Assembly: GCA_036005125.1 (NCBI GenBank)
Contig: DASYQV010000119.1
Span: forward strand, 1 to 34,796
Length of the DNA: 34,796 nucleotides
Source: DASYQV01 sp036005125
Lineage (GTDB): Bacteria > Acidobacteriota > Vicinamibacteria > Vicinamibacterales > UBA2999
Direction: 5' to 3'
The notes beneath the pieces were generated by a model. The model saw nothing but the letters and a program-made list of their open reading frames with translations. It was not told where the DNA came from and ran no database searches. Positions 24,677 to 32,997 of this stretch are shown piece by piece. Position 1 is the stretch's first letter, and every line of letters begins with the position of its first letter. The position numbers were made by a program, and so were the translations under genes.

Positions 24677-27676
24677 CTAAAAATCAATCTGAACGCTCGG
24701 TTTGAACAGACGCCCGGGAATGATGAATGCCGGCCGCAGCCAGTTGGGCCCGTACGTATTGTTCTGCAGCAGGACCGTGCTCGCGTTGAGCACGTTGCCG
24801 ATGTCGAGCAGGCCCCGGAAGCGAACCCCGCGGTACCGGAACGCCTTCGTGGCGCGGATGTCCAGCTGATAGATCCGATCGCCGAAGACGGTCGCCGGCT
24901 CGATGAGCGCGATGGTCGCAGTACCCGACGTGAGATTCCGGCCGAGTCCGATGACCTGCGAGCTGTTCACCGTGTAGTTGGCCTGGATCTCCGGACCGGG
25001 AGTGCTCTGGAACGTCGCGCCGAAATCAATGCCGGCCGGCAGGCCGACCGTTCCCATGAGCTTGACCTGCGTCAGCCAGGGCACGTTGACGGCGCAGTAC
25101 CCCTGCGGGCTCGTGGTCCCGGTCGGTCCGCTGGGAGGAAGGATCGGCGGGTTGTCGAGCCGCAGCTTGGCGGGACTGTCGATGACGAAGCAGCTCTCGG
25201 TCGAGTTTGTGAGCGAGTTGCCGACGTTGAAGCTGGTGCCCTTGCTGAGCCCGCCCGTGATCTGCGACCGGTGCGGCAGCCGGAGGTTCACGGAGACGTC
25301 GATCCCGTTGAACGTCTCCTTCATCGTTCCGTACGAATCGGAAGACGTGCGGAGGTTGTCCACCAGCCCGAGCTTCGACGGGTTGAGATCGTACAGACTG
25401 CAGATCTGGTTGCCGCCGCCGCCCGGGAGCCTCGTGTCCACCGGCGCGGTGATGCAGAACTGATCGTAGTCCGCGGGCGTCACCGCCCTGTTGTCGGTGA
25501 CGAAGAAGTTCTGGTACGCCCGGCGGAAATAAGCGACCTGGGCAGACACCTGCGGCAGGATCTCGTGCTGCACTCCGGTAGAGAACTCCCAGTTCGCGGG
25601 TCTCACGTGCCACCCATCCCGGATCGCGTCGTCGACGACGGTCGTCGGGATGGCCGTGCCGAAGTTGCGGTTCGACGGTGGACCGAGCTCCGACTCCTGG
25701 GTGATGAAGTCCCCGTTCGCATCGGTCCAGACACGGGTGGCGGTCGCGTTGAAGAGCAGGGGGTTGTTCTGAAACGCAAACAGCGTGTTGTCGCGCACGA
25801 GGTACCGGCTGAACGTCGCCTTCACGGCTGTCCGGCCGTTGCCGAACAGATCGTAGGCGACGCCGACGCGGGGCGAGACGTCGCGCCAGTCCGGCACTTT
25901 CTCGACCTCGGGCCACATCTGAAACGGCACGAATGGTCCCGGTCCGCTCTGCTGCACGGGCACGCTCTCGGTGTGCGTGTCCACACGGACGCCGCCGGTG
26001 GCCGTGAGACGTCCGATCGTCCACTGATCCTGCGCGTAGAAGGCTACGCTGCGGAAGCGCTCGCGCTCGTTGCGCGGCGACAGAATCTGCGTGATCGACC
26101 GTGGAACGCCGTTCTGCAGCGTGTACGTCATCCCGCCGTTCGTGCGCTGGTTGTCGTTCAGGACTGAGCCCCAGTTGACATCCAGGCCGAACTTCGCCGC
26201 GTGCGAGCCGGTCACGTACGAAATCGCCGCTTTGGCGCTCGGCTGGTAGTAGTAGGGGACCCAGTACGTGGGCGCAGCTCGATACGTCAGGCCCGTGCCG
26301 ATGTCGGTCACGGAGATGGTGTCGGGGGTAATCCACGGAGCGGTCGCGTGCTCGGGCGTCGAGTTATAGGGGCTCGCGAACGCGGCCTCGGCAAGAAGCC
26401 GTGAGGTGAGTGGCGCCTTCCATGACGCCTGAATCATGCGACCGAGCTTCGAGGGACTCAGCATCGCGGCTTCGAACGAGCGGGTCCCGCTGACAGCTTG
26501 CGGATTCTGCGTCCGCGGCTGGTGCGCGCCGTACACGCTGAACTTGTGTTTCTCCGTCGCCTGCCATGTGAGGCGCAGGCTGTACGAGCGTACCCATGAA
26601 TCGTAGATGGCCGGCCGGCTGAGGTCGACGTTCCCGGCCGCTCCGAGCCGCGGATTGAACGTGAAGGACAGCGGATCGATCGGGCGGAACATCCCCGTCA
26701 CCTGTTCCCGCTGGCCCCAGTAGCGGAACGAGGCGAAAAACCAGAGCTTGTCCTGACGGACCGGGCCGCCGGCCGACAGGTTCCAATCGTACAGCGCCTC
26801 GATCGGGTTCGCTGACTGCAGACCTTGTGCGCGCAGGGCGTCGGTCAGATTGTTGCTCTGCAGATCGCCGCTCGTATACGACCCGAAGAAGGAGCCGTTG
26901 AACCGGTTGCCGCCCTCTTTCGGGATCACGTTCGCGCGCACGCCGCCGGTCATCGTCTCGGCCGCGATGGCGCCGGTTTCGTAGACGAATTCCTGCGCCT
27001 CGGCGGGGTTCAGCGTGAACCCCTGGGCGGCCCCCTGTGCGAGCGCGAGGTTCCACGACAGACCATCGAGCTGGATGGTCATGTCGCCGGGCCGGCTGCC
27101 GTGAATCATCACCTGGCCGCGTTCGCCGGACGTGCCGCCGACGTCCTGGCCCGACGGCCGGTTGGTGGCCGTTGCAACCATCCCGGGAATCGTCGCCGCC
27201 GCCATCGTCTGCAGCGACCGCGCCGTCGGCAGCGCCTCCCGGACCTCCTCGTTGAGCACGCGCTGCTGAACCACGTTGTGGGTGTCGACCGTCGGGTTCT
27301 GCCCTGTCACCGTGATCGACTCCTGCACGCCGCCGACGGTGAGATCGGCGTTCACGGTGGCCGTGAACGAGGCGGGCAGCTCGATTCCGTCGCGCTTGAC
27401 CGTGGTGAATCCCGGCAGCGAGAACGTGACGGTGTAGACGCCGGGGCGCAGGTCCACGATCCGGTAGAGACCCTGAGTGTCGGTAACCGCCGTGCGAACC
27501 TTCTCGATGAGTGCCGGGCTCGAGGCTTCTACGGTGACGCCGGGCAGCACGCCGCCGGATGTGTCTCGTACGACCCCTGCAATACCGGTCGTTTGTGCGA
27601 GGCTGAGATGTGGAGTGATGAATAGAAAAAGCAGTGCAATCAGGCCGTGAACGGCAGACAGTCTGGCTCGATTCAT
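24677..27676 (-). CDS. Large TonB-dependent receptor with carboxypeptidase-regulatory-like domain
   Basis: The 999-residue protein has a signal peptide (about 1-28), a carboxypeptidase-regulatory-like domain (about 33-115: GIAGVVRDTSGGVLPGVTVE, YRIVDLRPGVYTVTFSLPGF), a plug (about 125-270, with VMIHGSRPGDMTIQLDGLSW) and a long barrel ending in FKPSVQIDF. This is the Oar-like layout that dominates acidobacterial genomes. Substrates are usually large or hydrophobic organics; here none can be inferred from sequence. I chose ATG 27676, with AGGGGGG 4 nt upstream and the signal directly after; a longer frame to 27724 lacks support. It is the first gene of an operon with P4, flavoprotein and the Ig-like protein. 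Confidence 0.93.
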   Translation of the reverse strand: MNRARLSAVHGLIALLFLFITPHLSLAQTTGIAGVVRDTSGGVLPGVTVEASSPALIEKVRTAVTDTQGLYRIVDLRPGVYTVTFSLPGFTTVKRDGIELPASFTATVNADLTVGGVQESITVTGQNPTVDTHNVVQQRVLNEEVREALPTARSLQTMAAATIPGMVATATNRPSGQDVGGTSGERGQVMIHGSRPGDMTIQLDGLSWNLALAQGAAQGFTLNPAEAQEFVYETGAIAAETMTGGVRANVIPKEGGNRFNGSFFGSYTSGDLQSNNLTDALRAQGLQSANPIEALYDWNLSAGGPVRQDKLWFFASFRYWGQREQVTGMFRPIDPLSFTFNPRLGAAGNVDLSRPAIYDSWVRSYSLRLTWQATEKHKFSVYGAHQPRTQNPQAVSGTRSFEAAMLSPSKLGRMIQASWKAPLTSRLLAEAAFASPYNSTPEHATAPWITPDTISVTDIGTGLTYRAAPTYWVPYYYQPSAKAAISYVTGSHAAKFGLDVNWGSVLNDNQRTNGGMTYTLQNGVPRSITQILSPRNERERFRSVAFYAQDQWTIGRLTATGGVRVDTHTESVPVQQSGPGPFVPFQMWPEVEKVPDWRDVSPRVGVAYDLFGNGRTAVKATFSRYLVRDNTLFAFQNNPLLFNATATRVWTDANGDFITQESELGPPSNRNFGTAIPTTVVDDAIRDGWHVRPANWEFSTGVQHEILPQVSAQVAYFRRAYQNFFVTDNRAVTPADYDQFCITAPVDTRLPGGGGNQICSLYDLNPSKLGLVDNLRTSSDSYGTMKETFNGIDVSVNLRLPHRSQITGGLSKGTSFNVGNSLTNSTESCFVIDSPAKLRLDNPPILPPSGPTGTTSPQGYCAVNVPWLTQVKLMGTVGLPAGIDFGATFQSTPGPEIQANYTVNSSQVIGLGRNLTSGTATIALIEPATVFGDRIYQLDIRATKAFRYRGVRFRGLLDIGNVLNASTVLLQNNTYGPNWLRPAFIIPGRLFKPSVQIDF

Positions 27677-27771
27677 GAACCCCCCTACCCGTCGAACACT
27701 ATCTGCTGTTCGTGAACCAGTCAAGGCGCGGGGGGATCATCGGCCGTGTCGTGAATGTGATACACGCCTGC

Positions 27772-28320
27772 CTATTTCTTCATCTTCATCGCGCGCGCCG
27801 TGGACGGTGGCACTATCTTGCTCATCCTCATGTAAGGCACCACCGTGCCGTAAGTTTCGTTCGAGTGCGCGATGTGCGCGGCGAGCACCGCAGCTCGCGG
27901 TTGCGCCTGCGCCCCCTGGCCGACCATTTCCATCAGCCACTTGTCGGTGGCTCCGTTGATGATCGACGAGCAGTAGTCGTTCGAGGCGATCACCGCCTTG
28001 ACAAGGACGTCCTTGTTCGTCTCCTTCTCGTAGTCAACCTTGTTGGGGTTGGCCTCGCCCTTGATCCTGGAGCAGAAGAAATAGTGTGTGTTGGCGGCGT
28101 GTCCCATCTCACCTGCGTACGTCCGCACGTCAGGTGAAGGCCGGAAGCCGTATTGCGATTCCGGAACCACTTCGGCAGATTCCTTGAGGTTGAGAGCAAT
28201 GCCATCCCACTGTCGTTTGAGCGCTGACGCCAGCGGATCGGTGGGTGACTGCTGAGCGGCGGCCGGCACGGCCAGCACGCACGCGATCAGAACGAGCTGC
28301 CAGATCCTTGTCATCATCAT
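27772..28320 (-). CDS. DinB-family-like exported protein
   Basis: This 182-residue protein has a signal peptide (about 1-22) and a helical DinB-like domain: LKRQWDGIALNLKESAEVVP, QYGFRPSPDVRTYAGEMGHA, NTHYFFCSRI, KAVIASNDYCSSIING and ARAAVLAAHIAHSNETYG-like helices. The three metal-binding histidine positions of DinB proteins are plausibly His75, His78 and His150 region; I did not verify spacing. DinB-family members use a thiol or metal for varied reactions; the role is unknown. GGAGGAG precedes three consecutive ATG codons starting at 28320. The TonB operon starts 95 nt downstream. Its leader is made from the 43-bp repeat. Confidence 0.82.
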   Translation of the reverse strand: MMMTRIWQLVLIACVLAVPAAAQQSPTDPLASALKRQWDGIALNLKESAEVVPESQYGFRPSPDVRTYAGEMGHAANTHYFFCSRIKGEANPNKVDYEKETNKDVLVKAVIASNDYCSSIINGATDKWLMEMVGQGAQAQPRAAVLAAHIAHSNETYGTVVPYMRMSKIVPPSTARAMKMKK

Positions 28321-28329
28321 CGTCGACTC

Positions 28330-28458
28330 CTCCACCCCACCGCGCTGAATAACGCGCCGCGGGGACCCTGGCCTCCACCCCACCGCGCTGAAGAACGCGC
28401 GGCGGGGACCCCGGCCTCCACCCCACCGCGCTGAAGAACGCGCGGCGGGGACCCCGAG
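28330..28458. repeat. Three tandem 43-bp hairpin repeats in the DinB leader
   Basis: CTCCACCCCACCGCGCTGAA units begin at 28330, 28373 and 28416, exactly 43 bp apart. On the minus strand each unit can fold CCCCGCCGCGC against GCGCGGTGGGG (11 bp, one G-T pair) with an 8-nt loop, and ends in TGGAGG. The unit nearest the gene ends at the GGTGGAGGAG ribosome binding site of the DinB gene, so the array lies in its 5' leader. Confidence 0.88.
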
Positions 28459-28560
28459 CTGCACGGTCGAAGGATCCTATAACACATCGTCTCCGGTTAT
28501 TCCCTTTGTGACGCGCTGGTTGTAGAGTGGACGGCGAATTTCTCATTCGAGAGGATGAAT

Positions 28561-29619
28561 ATGCATCGAACGACCAGGGTGGTGCTCATCACGCTCGCGG
28601 CCGTCGCGACGGTCGCGGCGATCGTGATCAGCCAGAGATCGGCTCCAACCGTGGCGCATGCATCCGGCCTGCTTCACACCACACACGTCAACGCCGCCGC
28701 CGAGCACATCGCGGCGATGGCCGCGGCCGGTGACATTCACGCAGGTCACGCACTGGATGAAATGCGCCTGGCTGCGGCCGGCGTCCAGTCCCCGGCGGCT
28801 CCATCCAACTTGAAGCTGCCTGCCGACAACGAGGGCGCGCCCGCGCGGCTGGCCGCGTCGCCCCGCAAGGGCGAGTTCGTGACGATCGATGTCAGCGGCA
28901 CACCGATGAGGACGTGGGTAGTTCAGCCGCAAGGCCAGGGGAAAGTGCCCGTCGTGATCGTGATCCAGGAGGTGTTCGGCCTGACGGATTGGATCCGCGG
29001 CGTCGCCGATCAGGTGGCCGCCGAGGGCTTCATTGCCGTTGCGCCTGATCTCCTGGCCAACCGCGGGGCAAACGGCGGGGACACGCGAGCGTTCGCGAGC
29101 CAGCAGGAGGCCGTGCAGGCCACCCTGGCGACGCCACCCGGCGAGATGATGGCGAAGCTGAAGGCCGCGCGGCAATGGAGCCTCAAGCTCCCGAGGTCGA
29201 ATGGCAAGACCGCAAGCGTTGGATTCTGCTTCGGCGGCAGTCAGAGCTTTGCGCTCGCGGCGAACGAGGCGGCGCTGAATGCGGCGGTCGTGTACTACGG
29301 ATCCGCGCCGAACGATGCGCCTCCGGCTGCTCCGGGCGCTCCGCCACCGCCGTTCGTGCCGGGGGCCGCGCTCACCAACATCAAGGCGCCGGTGCTCGGC
29401 CTGTACGGCGGCCTGAAAGAGGACGCACGCATCGGAAACACCATCGCGGCAACGCAGGCAAAGATGAAGGAGCTCCGTAAGACATTCGAGCCGCACGTGT
29501 ACGAGGGCGCCGCGCACGGCTTCCTGCGCGCCCAGAGCGGCAATAACGGGGCGAACATGCGGGCATCGCTGGAGGCCTGGCCGCTCACCGTCGCGTGGAT
29601 CAAGAAGTACGCCTCTTAG
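28561..29619 (+). CDS. Dienelactone hydrolase family protein, exported (second copy)
   Basis: The 352-residue enzyme has an N-terminal signal or anchor (about 5-25), a 75-residue His/Ala-rich spacer (about 30-100) and a dienelactone hydrolase domain. The triad is Cys223 in GFCFGGSQS, Asp288 in GLKEDARI and His319 in EGAAHGFLRA, with Glu137 in VIQEVFGL. A proline-rich insert (about 250-268) interrupts the usual strand before the Asp. The start is ATG 28561 with GAGAGG 6 nt upstream; ATG 28555 is too close to that site. It is divergent from the DinB gene. Same fold as the 18927-19823 copy but a different leader, so probably not a recent duplication. Confidence 0.93.
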   Translation: MHRTTRVVLITLAAVATVAAIVISQRSAPTVAHASGLLHTTHVNAAAEHIAAMAAAGDIHAGHALDEMRLAAAGVQSPAAPSNLKLPADNEGAPARLAASPRKGEFVTIDVSGTPMRTWVVQPQGQGKVPVVIVIQEVFGLTDWIRGVADQVAAEGFIAVAPDLLANRGANGGDTRAFASQQEAVQATLATPPGEMMAKLKAARQWSLKLPRSNGKTASVGFCFGGSQSFALAANEAALNAAVVYYGSAPNDAPPAAPGAPPPPFVPGAALTNIKAPVLGLYGGLKEDARIGNTIAATQAKMKELRKTFEPHVYEGAAHGFLRAQSGNNGANMRASLEAWPLTVAWIKKYAS

Positions 29620-29657
29620 CGGGCTACGAACGTACGCTTTTTCGCCCGCGTACACTC

Positions 29658-29716
29658 TTTCGTAGGCCGCATCTTTAGATGCGGCGCATGGGCCGGGTCT
29701 GAAGACCCGGCCTACG
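29658..29716. repeat. Composite of two palindromic repeat cores
   Basis: GCCGCATCT-TT-AGATGCGGC (29666-29685) has 9-bp arms and matches the palindrome at 17893-17910. Next to it GGCCGGGTCT-GA-AGACCCGGCC (29691-29712) has 10-bp arms and matches the 41-bp repeat core at 9233. The element follows the dienelactone hydrolase stop by about 40 nt, where it may serve as a terminator for codirectional genes. Confidence 0.8.
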
Positions 29717-29828
29717 TACGTCCCTCTGGTCCTGGCTCATTCACGATAGTTGCCCCTCGGGTCGGTCTTGGCCTTGAAACCTCGAGGTGTTCCAGTAGAC
29801 TGTCGCCGTCCCCCAGCCAGGAGCCCGT

Positions 29829-32800
29829 ATGGAGAAGAACCCTTCGGTACCCGACGGCGATATCACACCCGCGCCGGCGAGATCGAGCCGGACGGCCGTT
29901 CGCGCGCAGGTGCTTGCGGCGGAGCGTGAGTCGATCATCACCGCCAGACGGCAGGGGAACAAAGAGCGGCCCGATGCGCGCAATCCGGTGGCGCTGGCGC
30001 TCTCCGGCGGAGGCATTCGCAGCGCGACGTTCTGCCTCGGCGTCCTGCAGGCGATCGAGAAGCACGGCGGGCTTCGGTTGTTCGACTACGTCTCCACGGT
30101 ATCTGGCGGCGGTTTCATTGGAAGCTGGTGGTCGGCGCTCATGAGCCGTCCATCGGACCCTCGACCCGCCGATCCGGTCGCGCCACCCAAGTACGCGCAC
30201 TCGGTGTTTCCTCCCGCGAGAACGGAAAGACGTCCCGACCGCGAGCATCCGCTCCTCGAACATCTGCGGATGCATTCGAATTATCTGATTCCGCGTCACG
30301 GCGCGTTCAGCTGGGACACGTGGCGAGCGATCACCGTCATAGGGCGAAACCTCGTCCTGACGTGGCTCGTGTTGTTGCCGTTCCTCTTCGCCGCCGTGAT
30401 CGGCGCCCAGACGTTGTTTCTCGTCCTCGACCCGCAGCTCATCACGGGAGCGGACGGAACGCTCGACGAAATCGTGAGGCTTCTCGGCGTGTGGAGCGCC
30501 TCAGCAGGTCCTCTCGTGATCGGCGCGCTGGTTGCGCTCGGCCTCGTCACGGTCCCCTGGTTGTGGATCCAGGGCGCAAAGCCCAGCGTGCCGAACATCG
30601 GCGGCGTCGCGACGATGATCCTGCTGGCGGCGCTCGTTCCGAGAGGCGGATCGTCCAACCGCTGGACGATCGTCAGCATCGCGCTCTGGCTCGTGGTCGC
30701 TGCGGCGCTCTTCGTCCGGCGCTATCTCGCCGATCGCGCGAGGCTCGCCACGAAAAGCAGCGACCGCGCCGTGTTGAGAAACCAGATCGCGGAGGTCCAG
30801 CAGCACCTCGTGATGTACGGATCCCTGGTGACGCTGTTGCTGGTGGCCGGCGGGCTGGGCCATTTCGTTCTTCCGCTCGCCCGCATCGGCGTCGGGTCGG
30901 CCGTTGCGGTGGCCGGAGGCTGGATCGCGCTCCTCGGAAGCGTGCTCTCCGCCGGGTATGCGGCGTTCAAGATGTCGCCCTCGGCCGGCGCCGACACTCA
31001 CACGACCAACCGGTCCCTGTCGACCCGCATCCTGTTCGCGATTGCGCCGCCTCTGCTCCTGGTCACGCTGCTCATCGCGCTTGCGGGCGCCGGACGCTCG
31101 GCGATTACGGCAGTTCTCTCCGATGGCGCCGTGTTCAACGCGGTGGTGTTCATCAATCTGCTCGGCGTGCTCATCGCATGGGTGTACGCCACGTGCGAGG
31201 CCAGTTGGATTCAGGTGTTCCGCCGGTTTCCTGCGATGGCGGTCCTCGTGGGGATGTGCGGAGCCGCAGCGGGCACGATGGCTGGCCTCGTCTGGCCACT
31301 CCTCGGCACCGACCTTCGACGGTGGGTCCTTCTGATCTTCGCGACGTTCAGCTTCTGGATGATGGCTGCCCGCTTCTCGGCTCTGATCACAACCGATGAC
31401 GAGCGGACCACTCTGAGGGAGAACGGCAAGTCGATTCCGGCGTGGCCGATGGCTTCCGTGCTGTTCTCGGTGATCTTCATCGTATCGGCCTCGATGACGC
31501 TGGGGGCCGCTGGCGTTTCCCGTGACGTGTCCCAGGTGATGGGCCCGCTGATGTCCCTGGCGCTGATCTTCTCGCTCGCCCTCGGCGCCATCACGTATTC
31601 GCGGCTCGGTGAAGGCCAGCGCCGCAAGGCGCTCTGGCTCCTCGCGTTCTCGTCAATCGTCAGCGCGTGCTGGACCGTGGCGGCCCTGCGTGGATGGCCG
31701 CCCGCGTCACCGGCGCTGGCCGGTATCGCACTCCTCGCAGTCCTGTCCACCTGGGTGCTCGCCGTCGGCTGGTCCACCGATCCCAACGCCCTTTCGCTTC
31801 ATACGTTTTACAGAGCACGCCTGGTTCGAGGCTATCTCGGTGCGTCCAACCCGAAGCGGCTCGATCGTGGTGTGCTCATCGACGATGCAGTGGAGGGGGA
31901 TGACATGAAGCTGCAGGATCTGGAGAATTCGAGCCGCGGGATGCCGTACCACCTCGTGAACGCGACGCTGAACCTCGTTGGCGACAGCAAGGTGGGCGCC
32001 GTGCAGCGCATGGCTGCGCCGTTCCTGTTCTCGAAGCTTTTCTGCGGATCGCACCGGTGCAACTTCACCCCCACGCGTGATTACGTGGGCGGCGAATTGA
32101 CCCTGGGCACGGCAGTGGCGGTGTCCGGCGCGGCGGCAAGTCCCAACGTGGGGTCGCAGACCCTTGGCGCCGCGATGGCGATGCTCATGACGCTCTTCAA
32201 TGTCCGCCTCGGCTTCTGGGCGCCCACGCCTGGAGCCGGCGCGGAGCGATCGCGCCAGGCGCGATTCTGGGCCTTCTACACGCTCAACGAGTTCCTCTCG
32301 CGTACGACTGACAAGGCGTCGTATTGCTTCCTTTCCGACGGCGGGCACTTCGACAACACCGCCGTCCACGCGCTCGTCGAGCGTGGCTGCCGGCATATCG
32401 TCGCCGTCGACTGCGGCGCCGATCCCTTGCGGACCTTTGCCGACGTGGGGGAGCTGGTGCGGCTGTGCCGGATCGACTTCGGCGCGGAGATCGACCTGCG
32501 CATCGACGGACTGCGCATCGAGCGCACGTCGCCGGAGCGTCTCTCGAAGACGGCGTTCGTGGTCGGAACCATCCACTACAACGACCAGCACCTGCTCGAC
32601 ATCGACGATCCCACGCCGTCGGACACGGTGGGGTATATCGTCCTCATCAAACCGTCACTGGTCCTCAACAACCCGCTCGACGTCCGGCAATACGCGTACG
32701 GCCACGACACCTTTCCACAACAGTCGACCGTCGACCAGTTTTTCGATGAGCCGCAGTTCGAAAGCTATCGTCGTCTCGGGTTCCACTGCGGCGAGGCGGC

Positions 32801-32951
32801 GTTCGATGCGCTGATGCCGGCCGCCGAGCGCGGGCTGGGTAACGCGGCCAGCCCGGTTCCCGGCCATCCGCTCGGCGCCGTGTTCGCCAGGTTCACAAAC
32901 GCCATCCGACAAACGGCCGATGAAGGCGTCCAGCCCGTGCTGGGTACGTAG
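29829..32951 (+). CDS. Patatin-like phospholipase with large membrane domain
   Basis: This 1040-residue protein splits a patatin domain around a membrane region. The front (about 50-110) has the oxyanion motif GGGIRS (60-65) and the nucleophile Ser92 in STVSGGGFIGSWW. About 13 hydrophobic segments follow (about 172-645). The rear (about 650-1000) continues the patatin fold: SLHTFYRARLVRGYLG, HLVNATLNLVGDSKV, YVGGELTLGTAVAVSGAAAS, FLSDGGHFDNTAVHALVER with catalytic Asp837 in SDGG. It should hydrolyse acyl lipids at the inner membrane; the membrane part may position or gate it. AGGAG lies 6 nt before the ATG. The epoxide hydrolase gene follows 46 nt downstream. Confidence 0.9.
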   Translation: MEKNPSVPDGDITPAPARSSRTAVRAQVLAAERESIITARRQGNKERPDARNPVALALSGGGIRSATFCLGVLQAIEKHGGLRLFDYVSTVSGGGFIGSWWSALMSRPSDPRPADPVAPPKYAHSVFPPARTERRPDREHPLLEHLRMHSNYLIPRHGAFSWDTWRAITVIGRNLVLTWLVLLPFLFAAVIGAQTLFLVLDPQLITGADGTLDEIVRLLGVWSASAGPLVIGALVALGLVTVPWLWIQGAKPSVPNIGGVATMILLAALVPRGGSSNRWTIVSIALWLVVAAALFVRRYLADRARLATKSSDRAVLRNQIAEVQQHLVMYGSLVTLLLVAGGLGHFVLPLARIGVGSAVAVAGGWIALLGSVLSAGYAAFKMSPSAGADTHTTNRSLSTRILFAIAPPLLLVTLLIALAGAGRSAITAVLSDGAVFNAVVFINLLGVLIAWVYATCEASWIQVFRRFPAMAVLVGMCGAAAGTMAGLVWPLLGTDLRRWVLLIFATFSFWMMAARFSALITTDDERTTLRENGKSIPAWPMASVLFSVIFIVSASMTLGAAGVSRDVSQVMGPLMSLALIFSLALGAITYSRLGEGQRRKALWLLAFSSIVSACWTVAALRGWPPASPALAGIALLAVLSTWVLAVGWSTDPNALSLHTFYRARLVRGYLGASNPKRLDRGVLIDDAVEGDDMKLQDLENSSRGMPYHLVNATLNLVGDSKVGAVQRMAAPFLFSKLFCGSHRCNFTPTRDYVGGELTLGTAVAVSGAAASPNVGSQTLGAAMAMLMTLFNVRLGFWAPTPGAGAERSRQARFWAFYTLNEFLSRTTDKASYCFLSDGGHFDNTAVHALVERGCRHIVAVDCGADPLRTFADVGELVRLCRIDFGAEIDLRIDGLRIERTSPERLSKTAFVVGTIHYNDQHLLDIDDPTPSDTVGYIVLIKPSLVLNNPLDVRQYAYGHDTFPQQSTVDQFFDEPQFESYRRLGFHCGEAAFDALMPAAERGLGNAASPVPGHPLGAVFARFTNAIRQTADEGVQPVLGT

Positions 32952-32997
32952 TCGTCAAGGCCGTACGGTCTGCAGAAAAACGGATCGGAGGTCGAAC

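Noticed and set aside
18846..26167. Very long antisense open frames (for example 18846-20717 minus, 22012-24243 plus, 24209-26167 plus)
   Set aside because: They run opposite to genes with clear motifs and signal peptides, and arise from codon bias in GC-rich DNA.
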